Positions 13,628-21,402 of a stretch of 64,000 nt of DNA are shown here, piece after piece (positions within the stretch are counted from its first letter, which is position 1; each line of letters begins with the position of its first letter). Both the position numbers and the translations under genes were made by a program. The DNA comes from Actinobacteria bacterium OK074 (GTDB lineage Bacteria; Actinomycetota; Actinomycetes; Streptomycetales; Streptomycetaceae): contig LJCV01000263.1 of the NCBI GenBank assembly GCA_001298575.1, positions 1-64,000 of the forward strand, given 5' to 3'. The notes beneath the pieces are model-generated. The model saw only the letters and a list, made by a program, of their open reading frames with translations, was not told where the DNA came from and made no database searches.

Positions 13628-16021
13628 GTGAGACGCATCCCCCGTCAGGCGAGCGCCGCGGGAGCCCTGCTGGCCACCGCGGCGCTGCTGGCCGTCGGTA
13701 TCCAGACGGTTCCGGCCGCCGCCGCGTCCGCACCCCACCCAAGTCCCCTGCGCACCGGGGGACTTGAGGCGGACCTCACCCCCGCCCAGCACACCGCGCT
13801 GATCAAGGGCGCCACGAAGACGACGGCCGACACCGCCCGCACCCTCGGCCTCGGCGCCAAGGAGAAGCTGGTCGTCAAGGACGTCAGCAAGGACAACGAC
13901 GGTACGGTCCACACCCGTTACGAGCGCACCTACGACGGGCTGCCCGTCCTCGGCGGCGACCTCGTCGTGCACACCCCGCCGGCCTCGGTCGCCCAGGGCA
14001 CCGTCAGCAGCACCTTCGCCGGCAAGCGCACCATCAAGGTCGCCTCCACCGCCGCGACCTTCACCAAGTCGGCAGCCGAGACGAAGGCGTTGACGGCGGC
14101 CAAGGCGCTGGACGCCGAAAAGCCCACGGCCGACAGCGCCCGTAAGGTGATCTGGGCCGGCGGCGGCACGCCCACGCTCGCCTGGGAGACCGTGATCGGC
14201 GGCTTCCAGGACGACGGCACCCCCAGCCAGCTGCACGTCATCACCGACGCCACCACGGGCGCCAAGCTCTACGAGTACCAGGGCATCAAGACCGGCACCG
14301 GCAACACCCAGTACAGCGGCACGGTGACGCTCAACACCACGCTGTCGGGCTCCACTTACCAGCTGTACGACACCACGCGCGGCGGCCACAAGACGTACAG
14401 CCTCAACAACGGCACGTCCGGCACCGGCACGCTGATGACCGACTCCGACGACACCTGGGGCACCGGCTCCGGCTCCAACACCCAGACCGCGGGCGCGGAC
14501 GCCGCCTACGGCGCCCAGGAGACCTGGGACTTCTACAAGAACACGTTCGGCCGCAGCGGCATCAAGAACGACGGCGTCGCCGCCTACTCGCGCGTCCACT
14601 ACAGCACGGCGTACGTCAACGCCTTCTGGGACGACAGCTGCTTCTGCATGACCTACGGCGACGGCTCGGGCAGCACCCACGCGCTGACCTCGCTCGACGT
14701 CGCTGGCCACGAGATGAGCCACGGCGTCACCTCCAACACCGCCGGGCTCAACTACACCGGTGAGTCGGGCGGGTTGAACGAGGCCACCTCCGACATCTTC
14801 GGCACCGGCGTGGAGTTCTACGCCAACAACAGCTCCGACGTCGGCGACTACCTCATCGGCGAGAAGATCGACATCAACGGCGACGGCACGCCGCTGCGTT
14901 ACATGGACGAGCCCGACAAGGACGGCGGCTCCGCCGACAGTTGGTACTCCGGCGTCGGCAACCTCGACGTGCACTACTCCTCCGGCCCCGCCAACCACAT
15001 GTTCTACCTGCTCTCCGAGGGCAGCGGCAGCAAGACCATCAACGGCGTCACCTACAACAGCCCGACCTCCGACGGCGTCGCGGTCGCCGGCATCGGCCGG
15101 GCCGCCGCCCTGCAGATCTGGTACAAGGCGCTGACGACGTACATGACGTCGACCACCACCTACGCCCAGGCCCGCACCGCCGCGCTGAACGCGGCCACGT
15201 CCCTGTACGGCGCCGGCTCCACCCAGTACGCGGGGGTGGCGAACGCCTTCGCGGGCATCAACGTCGGCGCCCACGTCACCCCGCCGTCGAGCGGTGTGAC
15301 CGTCACCAACCCGGGCAGCCAGTCCACCACCGTCGGCACCGCCGTGAGCCTGCAGATCTCCGCGAGCAGCACCAACAGCGGTTCCCTGACGTACGCGGCG
15401 ACCGGACTGCCCACGGGCCTGTCCATCAGCAGCTCCACGGGTGCCATCACCGGCACGCCGACGACGGCGGGCTCGTACAGCACCACGGTGACCGTGACCG
15501 ACAGCACGGGCGCGACCGGCACCGCGAGCTTCACCTGGACGGTCAGCGCGAGCGGCGGCGGCAGTTGCACCTCGACCCAGCTGCTCGGCAACGCGGGCTT
15601 CGAGTCCGGCAACACCACCTGGACCGCGACCAGCGGAGTCATCACCAACTCCAGCAGCCAGGCGGCCCGCACCGGCTCCTACAAGGCATGGCTGGACGGC
15701 TACGGCTCCACCCACACGGACACGCTGTCCCAGTCGGTGACCGTCCCCAGCGGCTGCACCGGGACCACCTTCACCTTCTACCTGCACATCGACACCGCGG
15801 AGACCACCACCAGCACGGCGTACGACAAGCTGACGGTCACCGCCGGGTCCACCACCCTGGCCACCTACTCCAACCTGAACGCGGCCTCCGGCTACGTCCA
15901 GAAGTCCTTCAGCCTGTCGGCCTTCGCGGGCACCACGGTCGCCCTGAAGTTCTCCGGTGTCGAGGACTCCTCGCTCCAGACGAGCTTCGTGGTCGACGAC
16001 ACGGCGGTGACCACGAGCTGA
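13628..16021 (+). CDS. Secreted M4 (thermolysin-family) metalloprotease with Ig-like and C-terminal beta-sandwich domains
   Basis: Extracellular zinc endopeptidase of 797 residues, starting with GTG at 13628 after AAGGAG. Order: signal peptide (~1-35), FTP/PepSY propeptide (~50-215, including YERTYDGLPVLGGDLVVHT), M4 catalytic domain (~225-545) with zinc motif H361-E-M-S-H365 and third ligand Glu at ~385 in GLNEATSD, plus ANHMFYLLSEG. A putative Ig/He_PIG domain follows (VTVTNPGSQSTTVGTAVSLQ, ~555-640), then a jelly-roll-like C-terminal domain (LLGNAGFESGNTTW to the end), common in secreted actinobacterial proteases for substrate binding. It is monocistronic, with a strong terminator after the stop. 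Confidence 0.92.
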   Translation: MRRIPRQASAAGALLATAALLAVGIQTVPAAAASAPHPSPLRTGGLEADLTPAQHTALIKGATKTTADTARTLGLGAKEKLVVKDVSKDNDGTVHTRYERTYDGLPVLGGDLVVHTPPASVAQGTVSSTFAGKRTIKVASTAATFTKSAAETKALTAAKALDAEKPTADSARKVIWAGGGTPTLAWETVIGGFQDDGTPSQLHVITDATTGAKLYEYQGIKTGTGNTQYSGTVTLNTTLSGSTYQLYDTTRGGHKTYSLNNGTSGTGTLMTDSDDTWGTGSGSNTQTAGADAAYGAQETWDFYKNTFGRSGIKNDGVAAYSRVHYSTAYVNAFWDDSCFCMTYGDGSGSTHALTSLDVAGHEMSHGVTSNTAGLNYTGESGGLNEATSDIFGTGVEFYANNSSDVGDYLIGEKIDINGDGTPLRYMDEPDKDGGSADSWYSGVGNLDVHYSSGPANHMFYLLSEGSGSKTINGVTYNSPTSDGVAVAGIGRAAALQIWYKALTTYMTSTTTYAQARTAALNAATSLYGAGSTQYAGVANAFAGINVGAHVTPPSSGVTVTNPGSQSTTVGTAVSLQISASSTNSGSLTYAATGLPTGLSISSSTGAITGTPTTAGSYSTTVTVTDSTGATGTASFTWTVSASGGGSCTSTQLLGNAGFESGNTTWTATSGVITNSSSQAARTGSYKAWLDGYGSTHTDTLSQSVTVPSGCTGTTFTFYLHIDTAETTTSTAYDKLTVTAGSTTLATYSNLNAASGYVQKSFSLSAFAGTTVALKFSGVEDSSLQTSFVVDDTAVTTS

Positions 16022-16088
16022 CCGGCGGCCGATAGGACACAGACCGCCGGACGACCGGGAGGGCCCCACACCTCCCGGCGCCGGCAGA

Positions 16089-16120
16089 CGATGCGGACCA
16101 CCCGGCGGTGGTCCGCATCG
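16089..16120 (+). terminator. 14-bp hairpin terminator after the M4 protease
   Basis: CGATGCGGACCACC (16089-16102) pairs perfectly with GGTGGTCCGCATCG (16107-16120) around CGGC. It lies 68 bp past the protease stop codon and before the peroxiredoxin gene. Confidence 0.8.
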
Positions 16121-16181
16121 CCGTGTCCACTACATTCGGCGCCACAGGGCATGCACAGCCGAACAGTTGAGGAGGACGGAC

Positions 16182-16649
16182 ATGGCGACTGCCGTGAACG
16201 TCGGTGACAAGGCGGAGAACTTCGCGCTGCCGGACGAGTCCGGCACCGTACGCAGGCTGACCGAACTGCTCGTCGGCGGCCCGGTGGTGCTCTTCTTCTA
16301 CCCGGCCGCCCTCACCCGGGGCTGCACGGCCGAGGCGTGCCACTTCCGGGACCTGGCGGCCGAGTTCGCCGCCGCCGGGGCCCGCCCGGTCGGCATCAGC
16401 GGCGACCCGGTGGACAAACAGCAGGAGTTCGCCGGCAAGCACTCGCTGGGCTTCCCGCTGCTGTCCGACGAGGACGGCAAGGTCCGCGCCCGCTTCGGCG
16501 TGAAGCGCGGGTTCAGCCTGATGCCCACCAAGCGCGTCACCTTCGTCATCGACCAGGACCTGACGGTCCTGGAGGTGGTGAGCAGCGAGGTCCGCATGAG
16601 CGTCCACGCCGACCGGGCGCTGGCCGCGCTGCGCGGCCGACAGGGCTGA
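16182..16649 (+). CDS. bcp: Thiol peroxidase, BCP/PrxQ-type peroxiredoxin
   Basis: Cytosolic peroxidase that reduces hydroperoxides with thioredoxin. The 155 residues carry the AhpC/TSA fold: peroxidatic C48 in ALTRGCTAEAC and the likely resolving C53 five residues on, the spacing of the atypical two-Cys BCP group. GISGDPVDKQQEFAGKH and FPLLSDEDGKV are standard BCP segments. The ATG at 16182 is chosen because GAGGAGGAC precedes it. It converges with, and directly abuts, the TetR gene. Confidence 0.9.
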   Translation: MATAVNVGDKAENFALPDESGTVRRLTELLVGGPVVLFFYPAALTRGCTAEACHFRDLAAEFAAAGARPVGISGDPVDKQQEFAGKHSLGFPLLSDEDGKVRARFGVKRGFSLMPTKRVTFVIDQDLTVLEVVSSEVRMSVHADRALAALRGRQG

Positions 16650-17318
16650 TCAGCCCGTACGGACCGCGAGCTCCTCGACCGTGGCGACGGTCCGGTCGAG
16701 GACCGTGTCGAACAGGGCCGCGTACGCGCCGGGCAGCCGGGCCAGCAGCGGCCGTACGGTGTCCGCCTCGGCCACGGCGCCGTCCGCGAGTTCCTCCTCC
16801 AGGCGGGCGGCGGTCTGCTCGGCGGAGGGGCGGTGGCTCTCGTAGAAGGCGGACCCCATGACCGTCGAACTGATGACGGTGACGGCCAGCGCGAGCCGCT
16901 CCTCGTCCAGTCCGGCGGGCGCGAGCAGCCGCGCGAGCCGTCCGAGCGCGGGCAGCCAGGCCGGATGCCGGGTCGAGGTCAGGTACGGCAGCAGCTGCGG
17001 GTAGCCCCGCAGCCGGGCGTGGCTGCCGCGCATCCAGACGCGCAGCTGCTCCTGCCAGGGGCCGTCGTCGAGGCGGATGCGCTCCATCGTCGTCAGGACG
17101 TGGTCCGCCGCGGCCTGCAACAGGGTGTCGCGGTCGGGGAAGTAGCGGTACAGGGCCATGGGCGCGGCGCCGACCGCCTCGGCCACCTGCTTGATGGTCA
17201 GCGACGTGTGCGGATCGGCCTCCAGCACGCCGACCGCGGCCACCACGATCCGCTCGCGCGACAACCGCGGCGGCCGGCCCCTGCCCCGCCGCCCGGTCTC
17301 CGCCTCGGTCCGAGTCAT
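16650..17318 (-). CDS. TetR-family repressor of the adjacent MFS transporter (predicted)
   Basis: A 222-residue regulator. Residues ~20-65 hold the TetR HTH (RERIVVAAVGVLEADPHTSL, TIKQVAEAVGAAPMALYRYF), followed by a TetR_C-like ligand domain (YLTSTRHPAWLPALGRLARL). The helix with MALYRYFPDRDTLL is the recognition region. It diverges from the drug-efflux-like MFS gene, and a 12-bp inverted repeat lies between their starts, the common repressor/efflux arrangement in Streptomyces. The start ATG at 17318 is the first sensible one; longer upstream frames are shadows. Confidence 0.88.
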   Translation of the reverse strand: MTRTEAETGRRGRGRPPRLSRERIVVAAVGVLEADPHTSLTIKQVAEAVGAAPMALYRYFPDRDTLLQAAADHVLTTMERIRLDDGPWQEQLRVWMRGSHARLRGYPQLLPYLTSTRHPAWLPALGRLARLLAPAGLDEERLALAVTVISSTVMGSAFYESHRPSAEQTAARLEEELADGAVAEADTVRPLLARLPGAYAALFDTVLDRTVATVEELAVRTG

Positions 17319-17378
17319 CCGCCGCGCCCTCTCCACCCGCCCAAGATCGCGGGGCGGACCTCCGAAGGCTACCTTCCC

Positions 17379-17407
17379 ATATTTTGCGTATGACGTACGA
17401 AAAATAT
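17379..17407. promoter_or_regulatory. TetR-type operator between regulator and MFS gene
   Basis: ATATTTTGCGTA, spacer TGACG, TACGAAAAATAT: arms of 12 bp with one mismatch (17379-17390 and 17396-17407). It is AT-rich against a GC-rich background, so it probably overlaps the promoters of both divergent genes. Confidence 0.7.
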
Positions 17408-17477
17408 GCGAGACTCTGCTCCGGCGCGTCCCCGACCGCGGGCGACGCCCCCTGTCCGAGCGAGGAAGGGCTGTGCC

Positions 17478-18947
17478 ATGTCCGCTGCCGCCGCAGGCCC
17501 GGGGGCCGAGCGTGCCCCGGGTCCCCAGCGCGTCAACGCCGTCGTCGCCGTGCTGGCCGTGGGCGGGATCGTCGTCGCCCTCATGCAGACCCTGATCATC
17601 CCGCTGGTCCCCGAACTCCCGGCGCTGCTGCACGCGTCGGCGTCCGACGCCACCTGGGCGATCACCGCCACCCTGCTCGCCGGGGCCGTCGCCACCCCCG
17701 TGGTGGGCCGGCTCGGCGACATGTACGGCAAGCGGCGGATGCTGCTCGTCAGCATCGTCGTGCTGGTGACGGGCTCGGTCGTCGGGGCGCTCAGCGACTC
17801 CCTGGCGCCGATGATCGTGGGCCGGGCGTTGCAGGGCCTCGCGGTGGGCGTGATCCCGCTCGGCATCAGCATCATGCGCGACGAACTCCCGCCGGAGCGG
17901 CTGCCCGCGGCCACCGCCCTGATGAGCGCCTCCCTGGGCGTGGGCGCCGCGCTGGGCCTGCCGGCCGCCGCCCTCATCGCCCAGCACGCCGACTGGCACG
18001 TGCTGTTCTGGACCTCGGCGGGGCTCGGCCTCATGGTGGGCGTGCTGGTCCTGGCGCTCGTACCGGAGTCGGCGGTGCGCGGCGGCGGCCGGTTCGACGT
18101 GGTCGGCGCGGTCGGGCTGTCCGCCGGGCTGTTCTGCCTGCTGCTGGCCATCTCCAAGGGTGCCGACTGGGGCTGGGGGAGCGGCACGACCCTCGGCCTG
18201 TTCGCGGCGGCCGTCCTCGTGCTGCTGGCGTGGGGCCGCTGGGAACTGCGCACCGGGCAGCCGCTGGTGGACCTGCGCACCAGCGCCCGGCGGCAGGTGC
18301 TCTTCACCAACGCGGCGTCGGCGGTGTTCGGCTTCGCGATGTTCGCGACCTCCCTGGTGGTCCCGCAGCTCCTCCAGATGCCCCGGGGCACCGGCTACGG
18401 CCTGGGTCAGAGCGTCCTGACGGCCGGACTGTGCCTGGGCCCCGGGGGCCTGGTGATGATGGCCACGGCCCCGCTGTCCGCACGGGTCTCCAAGGCCCGG
18501 GGCCCCAAGGTGACGCTGATGCTGGGCGCGGTCGTCGTCGCCCTCGGGTACGCGCTCGGCATCGTCCTCATGGCCGCCGTCTGGGAGCTGATCGTCGTCA
18601 CGTGCGTGATCAGCGCCGGGGTCGGCCTTGCGTACGGGGCGATGCCCGCGCTGATCATGTCGGCCGTCCCCGTGTCCGAGACGGCCGCGGCCAACAGCCT
18701 CAACAGCCTGATGCGCTCGATCGGCACCTCGGTCTCCAGCGCCGTCGCCGGGGTGATCCTGGCCCACATGACCACGGCGTACGGCACGGTGGCGCTGCCC
18801 TCGGAGAACGGCTTCCGGGTCATCCTGGCCACCGGCAGCGCCGCCGCCCTGATCGCGCTGGGGTTCGCGTCCTTCCTGCCGGGCCGGGACCGCGCGCCGA
18901 CGAAACAGCCGGCCGCGGGGGCGCCCTCCTCGGCCCGGACGGCCTGA
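17478..18947 (+). CDS. MFS transporter, DHA2 (14-TM) drug-efflux type
   Basis: A 489-residue proton-driven exporter. GRLGDMYGKRRMLLVS is the MFS motif A in loop 2-3. Repeated hydrophobic spans throughout fit 14 membrane helices, as in the EmrB/QacA group. The ATG at 17478 (MSAAAAGPGAER) has GAGGAAGGG upstream. Paired with the divergent TetR gene, it is most likely expressed when an inducer, probably its substrate, releases the repressor. The substrate cannot be told from sequence. Confidence 0.88.
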   Translation: MSAAAAGPGAERAPGPQRVNAVVAVLAVGGIVVALMQTLIIPLVPELPALLHASASDATWAITATLLAGAVATPVVGRLGDMYGKRRMLLVSIVVLVTGSVVGALSDSLAPMIVGRALQGLAVGVIPLGISIMRDELPPERLPAATALMSASLGVGAALGLPAAALIAQHADWHVLFWTSAGLGLMVGVLVLALVPESAVRGGGRFDVVGAVGLSAGLFCLLLAISKGADWGWGSGTTLGLFAAAVLVLLAWGRWELRTGQPLVDLRTSARRQVLFTNAASAVFGFAMFATSLVVPQLLQMPRGTGYGLGQSVLTAGLCLGPGGLVMMATAPLSARVSKARGPKVTLMLGAVVVALGYALGIVLMAAVWELIVVTCVISAGVGLAYGAMPALIMSAVPVSETAAANSLNSLMRSIGTSVSSAVAGVILAHMTTAYGTVALPSENGFRVILATGSAAALIALGFASFLPGRDRAPTKQPAAGAPSSARTA

Positions 18948-19096
18948 GTGCAAGGCCGAAGTGGGCTGTGGGGAACGGCAGTTGAAGGTCTCCTCCCAAT
19001 TTCCGCGCATCCCCGTGAGTCCCGCGAGAGCCGCCCGGCGCCTGCCGTTGTCCGGGCGGTCGCCCGGTTGTCGGTGGCCCGTGCCAAGCTGACGCG

Positions 19097-19567
19097 ATGG
19101 ACATGACGGCACTGGCCCGCACTCTGCTGGAGCCGGTCCCGGCGCACCGCACCGCCGGAATCGAGGTACTGCGGGCCGCGGACGGCACGGCCGAACTCGC
19201 CGCGCCGACACCCCCGGAGCTGACCAACGTCATCGGCTCCCTGCACTCCAGCGGGCTCGTCGCCCTCGTGGACGCCGCCGGGCTCGGCGCCCTCGTCGCG
19301 GATGCCCCGGGCGCGGCGGCCCTCACCGGGGTCGTCCCGCTGGGCACCGGGGCCGCGCTGGAGTTCCTCGCCCCGGCGCGCGGCCGTCTGCGGGCCGCCA
19401 GCGGCCTGGACGACGCCGCCCGTGCCGCGCTGCGCCCGTTCTGGTCGGGGGAGAGCGACCGGGTCCGCCTCTCCACCCGCGCGGAGATCACCGACGCGGC
19501 GGGCACCGTGGTGTGCCGGGGGACCTTCGAGTGGAGCGTGCGGCGCACGGGCGGGGCCCAGAAGTAA
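19097..19567 (+). CDS. DUF4442/PaaI-like hotdog-fold protein
   Basis: A 156-residue protein resembling the hotdog thioesterases of the DUF4442 group: NVIGSLHSSGLVALVDAAGL is the long central helix, and LEFLAPARGRLRAAS and VRLSTRAEITDAAGTVVCRG are the strands. The conserved catalytic acid of PaaI thioesterases may be represented by the Asp in VALVDAAG. It may hydrolyse acyl-CoAs or detoxify them; no dedicated partner is visible. It ends 153 bp before the first MarR gene. Confidence 0.65.
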   Translation: MDMTALARTLLEPVPAHRTAGIEVLRAADGTAELAAPTPPELTNVIGSLHSSGLVALVDAAGLGALVADAPGAAALTGVVPLGTGAALEFLAPARGRLRAASGLDDAARAALRPFWSGESDRVRLSTRAEITDAAGTVVCRGTFEWSVRRTGGAQK

Positions 19568-19652
19568 ATCAAGTGTTTTACTGTGCGGTGCGGCAGTGCG
19601 GGGTCCGGCAGCCCGCACGCCGTTCCGCTTGGGTCGCGCGAGCCCACGTGAC

Positions 19653-19689
19653 TTACTTGACTCAAGCAAATAGCAGCGAATTGCTTGAG
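19653..19689. promoter_or_regulatory. MarR box upstream of the first MarR gene
   Basis: CTCAAGCAA (19661-19669) and TTGCTTGAG (19681-19689) form a perfect 9-bp dyad with an 11-nt spacer. The left part (TTACTTGACTCAAGCAA, 19653-19669) matches 15 of 17 bases of a sequence upstream of the second MarR gene. TTGACT may be a -35 element, so binding would give autorepression. Confidence 0.65.
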
Positions 19690-19719
19690 TTAGGCAATCA
19701 GAAGGGTAAGGTGGAGCGC

Positions 19720-20238
19720 ATGTCCACATTGCCGCCGGCCGAGGCACCCGCGTCACCGGAAGTGATCGAGATCGAGCGGGCGCTGACGCACATCACCTAT
19801 CTGAGCACCCGCGCCCGGCAGCACGACCGGCTGATGACCCTCGCCGGAGTGCCGCTGGACCGTGCCGCGGTGGCCCTGCTGCGCCAGGTCGCCGAGTCCG
19901 AACCGCTGCGCCCGGGGGAGCTGGCCAACCGGCTCGACGTGGAGGCGTCCCACGTGACCCGCCAGGTGCAGCAACTGGAGCGGGCCGGTTACCTCGTCCG
20001 GGTCCAGGACCCCGACGACCGCCGAGCCCAGCGCATCCGGCTCACCCCGCTGGGCGAGGACGCCGTGCACCGCATCCGCCAGGCCGGTGCCCAGGGCATG
20101 CAGATGGCCCTCGGTCAGTGGTCGCCCGAGGAACTGCGGCGGCTCGCCGTCCTGTTCCACCGGATGGTCGACGTCTTCCTCGCCGCGGCCGACGAGGGTC
20201 CCGGTCTCGAAACCGCGGCGCCGGGCCCGCCGGTCTGA
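19720..20238 (+). CDS. MarR-family transcriptional regulator (paralogue 1)
   Basis: A 172-residue winged-helix regulator: AVALLRQVAESEPLRPGELA leads into the recognition helix (EASHVTRQVQQLERAGYLVR), then the wing DPDDRRAQRIRLTPLG. It shares most of its sequence, including the opening MSTLP and the end motif GQWSPEELRRLAVLFHRMVD, with the MarR gene at 24145, so the two are paralogues. The ATG at 19720 is supported by AAGGTGGAG. It lies upstream of the response regulator and P450 operon; autoregulation is likely from the dyad in its promoter. Confidence 0.88.
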   Translation: MSTLPPAEAPASPEVIEIERALTHITYLSTRARQHDRLMTLAGVPLDRAAVALLRQVAESEPLRPGELANRLDVEASHVTRQVQQLERAGYLVRVQDPDDRRAQRIRLTPLGEDAVHRIRQAGAQGMQMALGQWSPEELRRLAVLFHRMVDVFLAAADEGPGLETAAPGPPV

Positions 20239-20309
20239 CACCGCCGGGCGCGGACACCGGCCCCGGGGACAGGCGTGAGCTCCATACGACCCATACGAAT
20301 GGTCTTCCC

Positions 20310-21029
20310 ATGTACGGCAGCATCGAGAAACCGCCCGTCGCTCGCGGGGACGGACAGCAAGTACTGATCGTCGTCGACGACCTGGGCGTCGGCGAACTGC
20401 TCTCCACCACCCTGGAGTTGGCGGGCTACCAGGTCAGCGAGGCGGGCACCGGCGCCGAGGCGCTGCTCCGGCTGGCCGAGCGGCGGTTCGACCTCGTGGT
20501 GCTGGACGCGACCCTCCCGGACCTGGAGGGCCTCGGCCGCGGCCGGCGCTTCCCGGTCGCGGAACGCCCGCCGGTGCTCTTCCTCGCCGGGTACGACGTC
20601 CTGGGCAGCCTCCTGCCCGAGGTGGGCCTCGGGCAGGAGGACTACGTCACCAAGCCGTTCCGCGTCGCCGAGGTCCTCGCCCGGGTCCAGGTGCTGCTGC
20701 GGGGCCGCAACCCGGCCCGGCCCGAGGTCGCCCCCGCCTACGCCGACCTGGTGCTGGACGACACCACCTGTCAGGCGCGGCGCGGCACCCGGGCGCTGGA
20801 CCTGACGCCCGCGGAGTACCGGCTCCTGCGCCACCTGCTGGTCAACGCCCACAAGGTGCTCTCGAAGGAGCAGATCGGCCGCCACGTGTGGGGTGAGTTC
20901 CGGGGCGACAACGCCATCGAGCAGCTGGTCTCCCGGCTGCGCCGCAAGGTGGACCACACGGAGTACCCCCTGATCCACACTCGCCGGGGCTTCGGCTACT
21001 GGCTCGGCCGCACCGGCGACGAGCCCTGA
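20310..21029 (+). CDS. OmpR-family response regulator, atypical orphan
   Basis: A 239-residue two-domain regulator. The receiver (~17-125) has the acidic pair D23-D24, the phosphoacceptor D66 in VVLDATLPD and K115 in DYVTKPFR, but the normally conserved Ser/Thr (as in LTA) is replaced in VLFLAGYD. The C-terminal winged helix (DLTPAEYRLLRHLLVNAHKV, LIHTRRGFGYWL) is intact. No histidine kinase gene is in the window. It may be phosphorylated by a distant kinase or act without full phosphorylation switching. The ATG at 20310 is chosen because the receiver would otherwise gain an unrelated extension. Confidence 0.85.
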   Translation: MYGSIEKPPVARGDGQQVLIVVDDLGVGELLSTTLELAGYQVSEAGTGAEALLRLAERRFDLVVLDATLPDLEGLGRGRRFPVAERPPVLFLAGYDVLGSLLPEVGLGQEDYVTKPFRVAEVLARVQVLLRGRNPARPEVAPAYADLVLDDTTCQARRGTRALDLTPAEYRLLRHLLVNAHKVLSKEQIGRHVWGEFRGDNAIEQLVSRLRRKVDHTEYPLIHTRRGFGYWLGRTGDEP

Positions 21030-21250
21030 CGGACGGGGCGGAGCCCGGCCCTACCACGGATCCGGGACGACGACGGACGCCGCTGCCCGACAGGCGGTGC
21101 CGCGCGGTCACGCCGCCGCCTGTCCGGCTGTCGGGAACCGGTTGTCCCGGGTGTGTCCCGTGTGCCCCTCCATGCCCCAACTGGCTCTGTGTGTGCCCGA
21201 GTTGTGGAGGGATGGGAATCTTTGGCGAGGGGTGGCAAGAGTGCGGGCAA

Positions 21251-21264
21251 GTGATCTGGATCAC
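21251..21264. promoter_or_regulatory. Crp-like palindrome
   Basis: GTGATCTGGATCAC is a perfect 6+2+6 dyad resembling the core of cAMP-receptor-protein sites, one base away from the GTG-N6-GNCAC pattern reported for Streptomyces Crp. It lies 139 bp upstream of the P450 start. Confidence 0.45.
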
Positions 21265-21308
21265 GTCAGGTTTCTGTCAGGTTGCTGACCGGAGCCCGTC
21301 AGTCCGCT
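21265..21308. promoter_or_regulatory. 11-bp-periodic direct repeats, SARP-type binding site candidate
   Basis: GTCAGGTTTCT (21265), GTCAGGTTGCT (21276), a degenerate unit (21287), and GTCAGTCCGCT (21298) follow each other in exact 11-bp register. Heptamer repeats at 11-bp spacing ahead of a promoter are the hallmark of SARP/AfsR operators, and a SARP is encoded 3.5 kb downstream. Confidence 0.5.
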
Positions 21309-21402
21309 CTGTTTGCATTCGGCTGTCGGGTCCCAGCACGTCACCCCCGACGCCCCACCTCCCCCCCCCCAGTGGAGCCTCCCCCCACTTACGAGGAGAG
21401 AC

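Larger units (their letters stand above)
21030..21402. other. 373-bp leader/promoter region of the P450 operon
   Basis: No ORF of note. It contains a Crp-like dyad at 21251-21264, immediately followed by 11-bp direct repeats at 21265-21308, and a run of ten C at 21361-21370 in the probable untranslated leader. The left 200 bp show no clear element beyond GC-rich sequence. Confidence 0.5.

Noticed and set aside
13547..16069. An 840-codon open frame antisense to the M4 protease
   Set aside because: It is low-complexity (Gly/Arg/Ala/Val-rich), has no domain, and lies opposite a gene with clear signal peptide and zinc motif. Such frames arise from third-position GC bias.
16650..19211. An 853-codon leftward frame spanning TetR and the MFS region
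   Set aside because: Only the part ending at 17318 has protein-like sequence (TetR). The rest is an antisense shadow of the transporter.
21361..21370. Run of ten C as a phase-variation switch for the P450
   Set aside because: It lies in the untranslated leader, away from spacing-critical promoter bases as far as I can tell; homopolymer C runs are expected in this GC-rich DNA.
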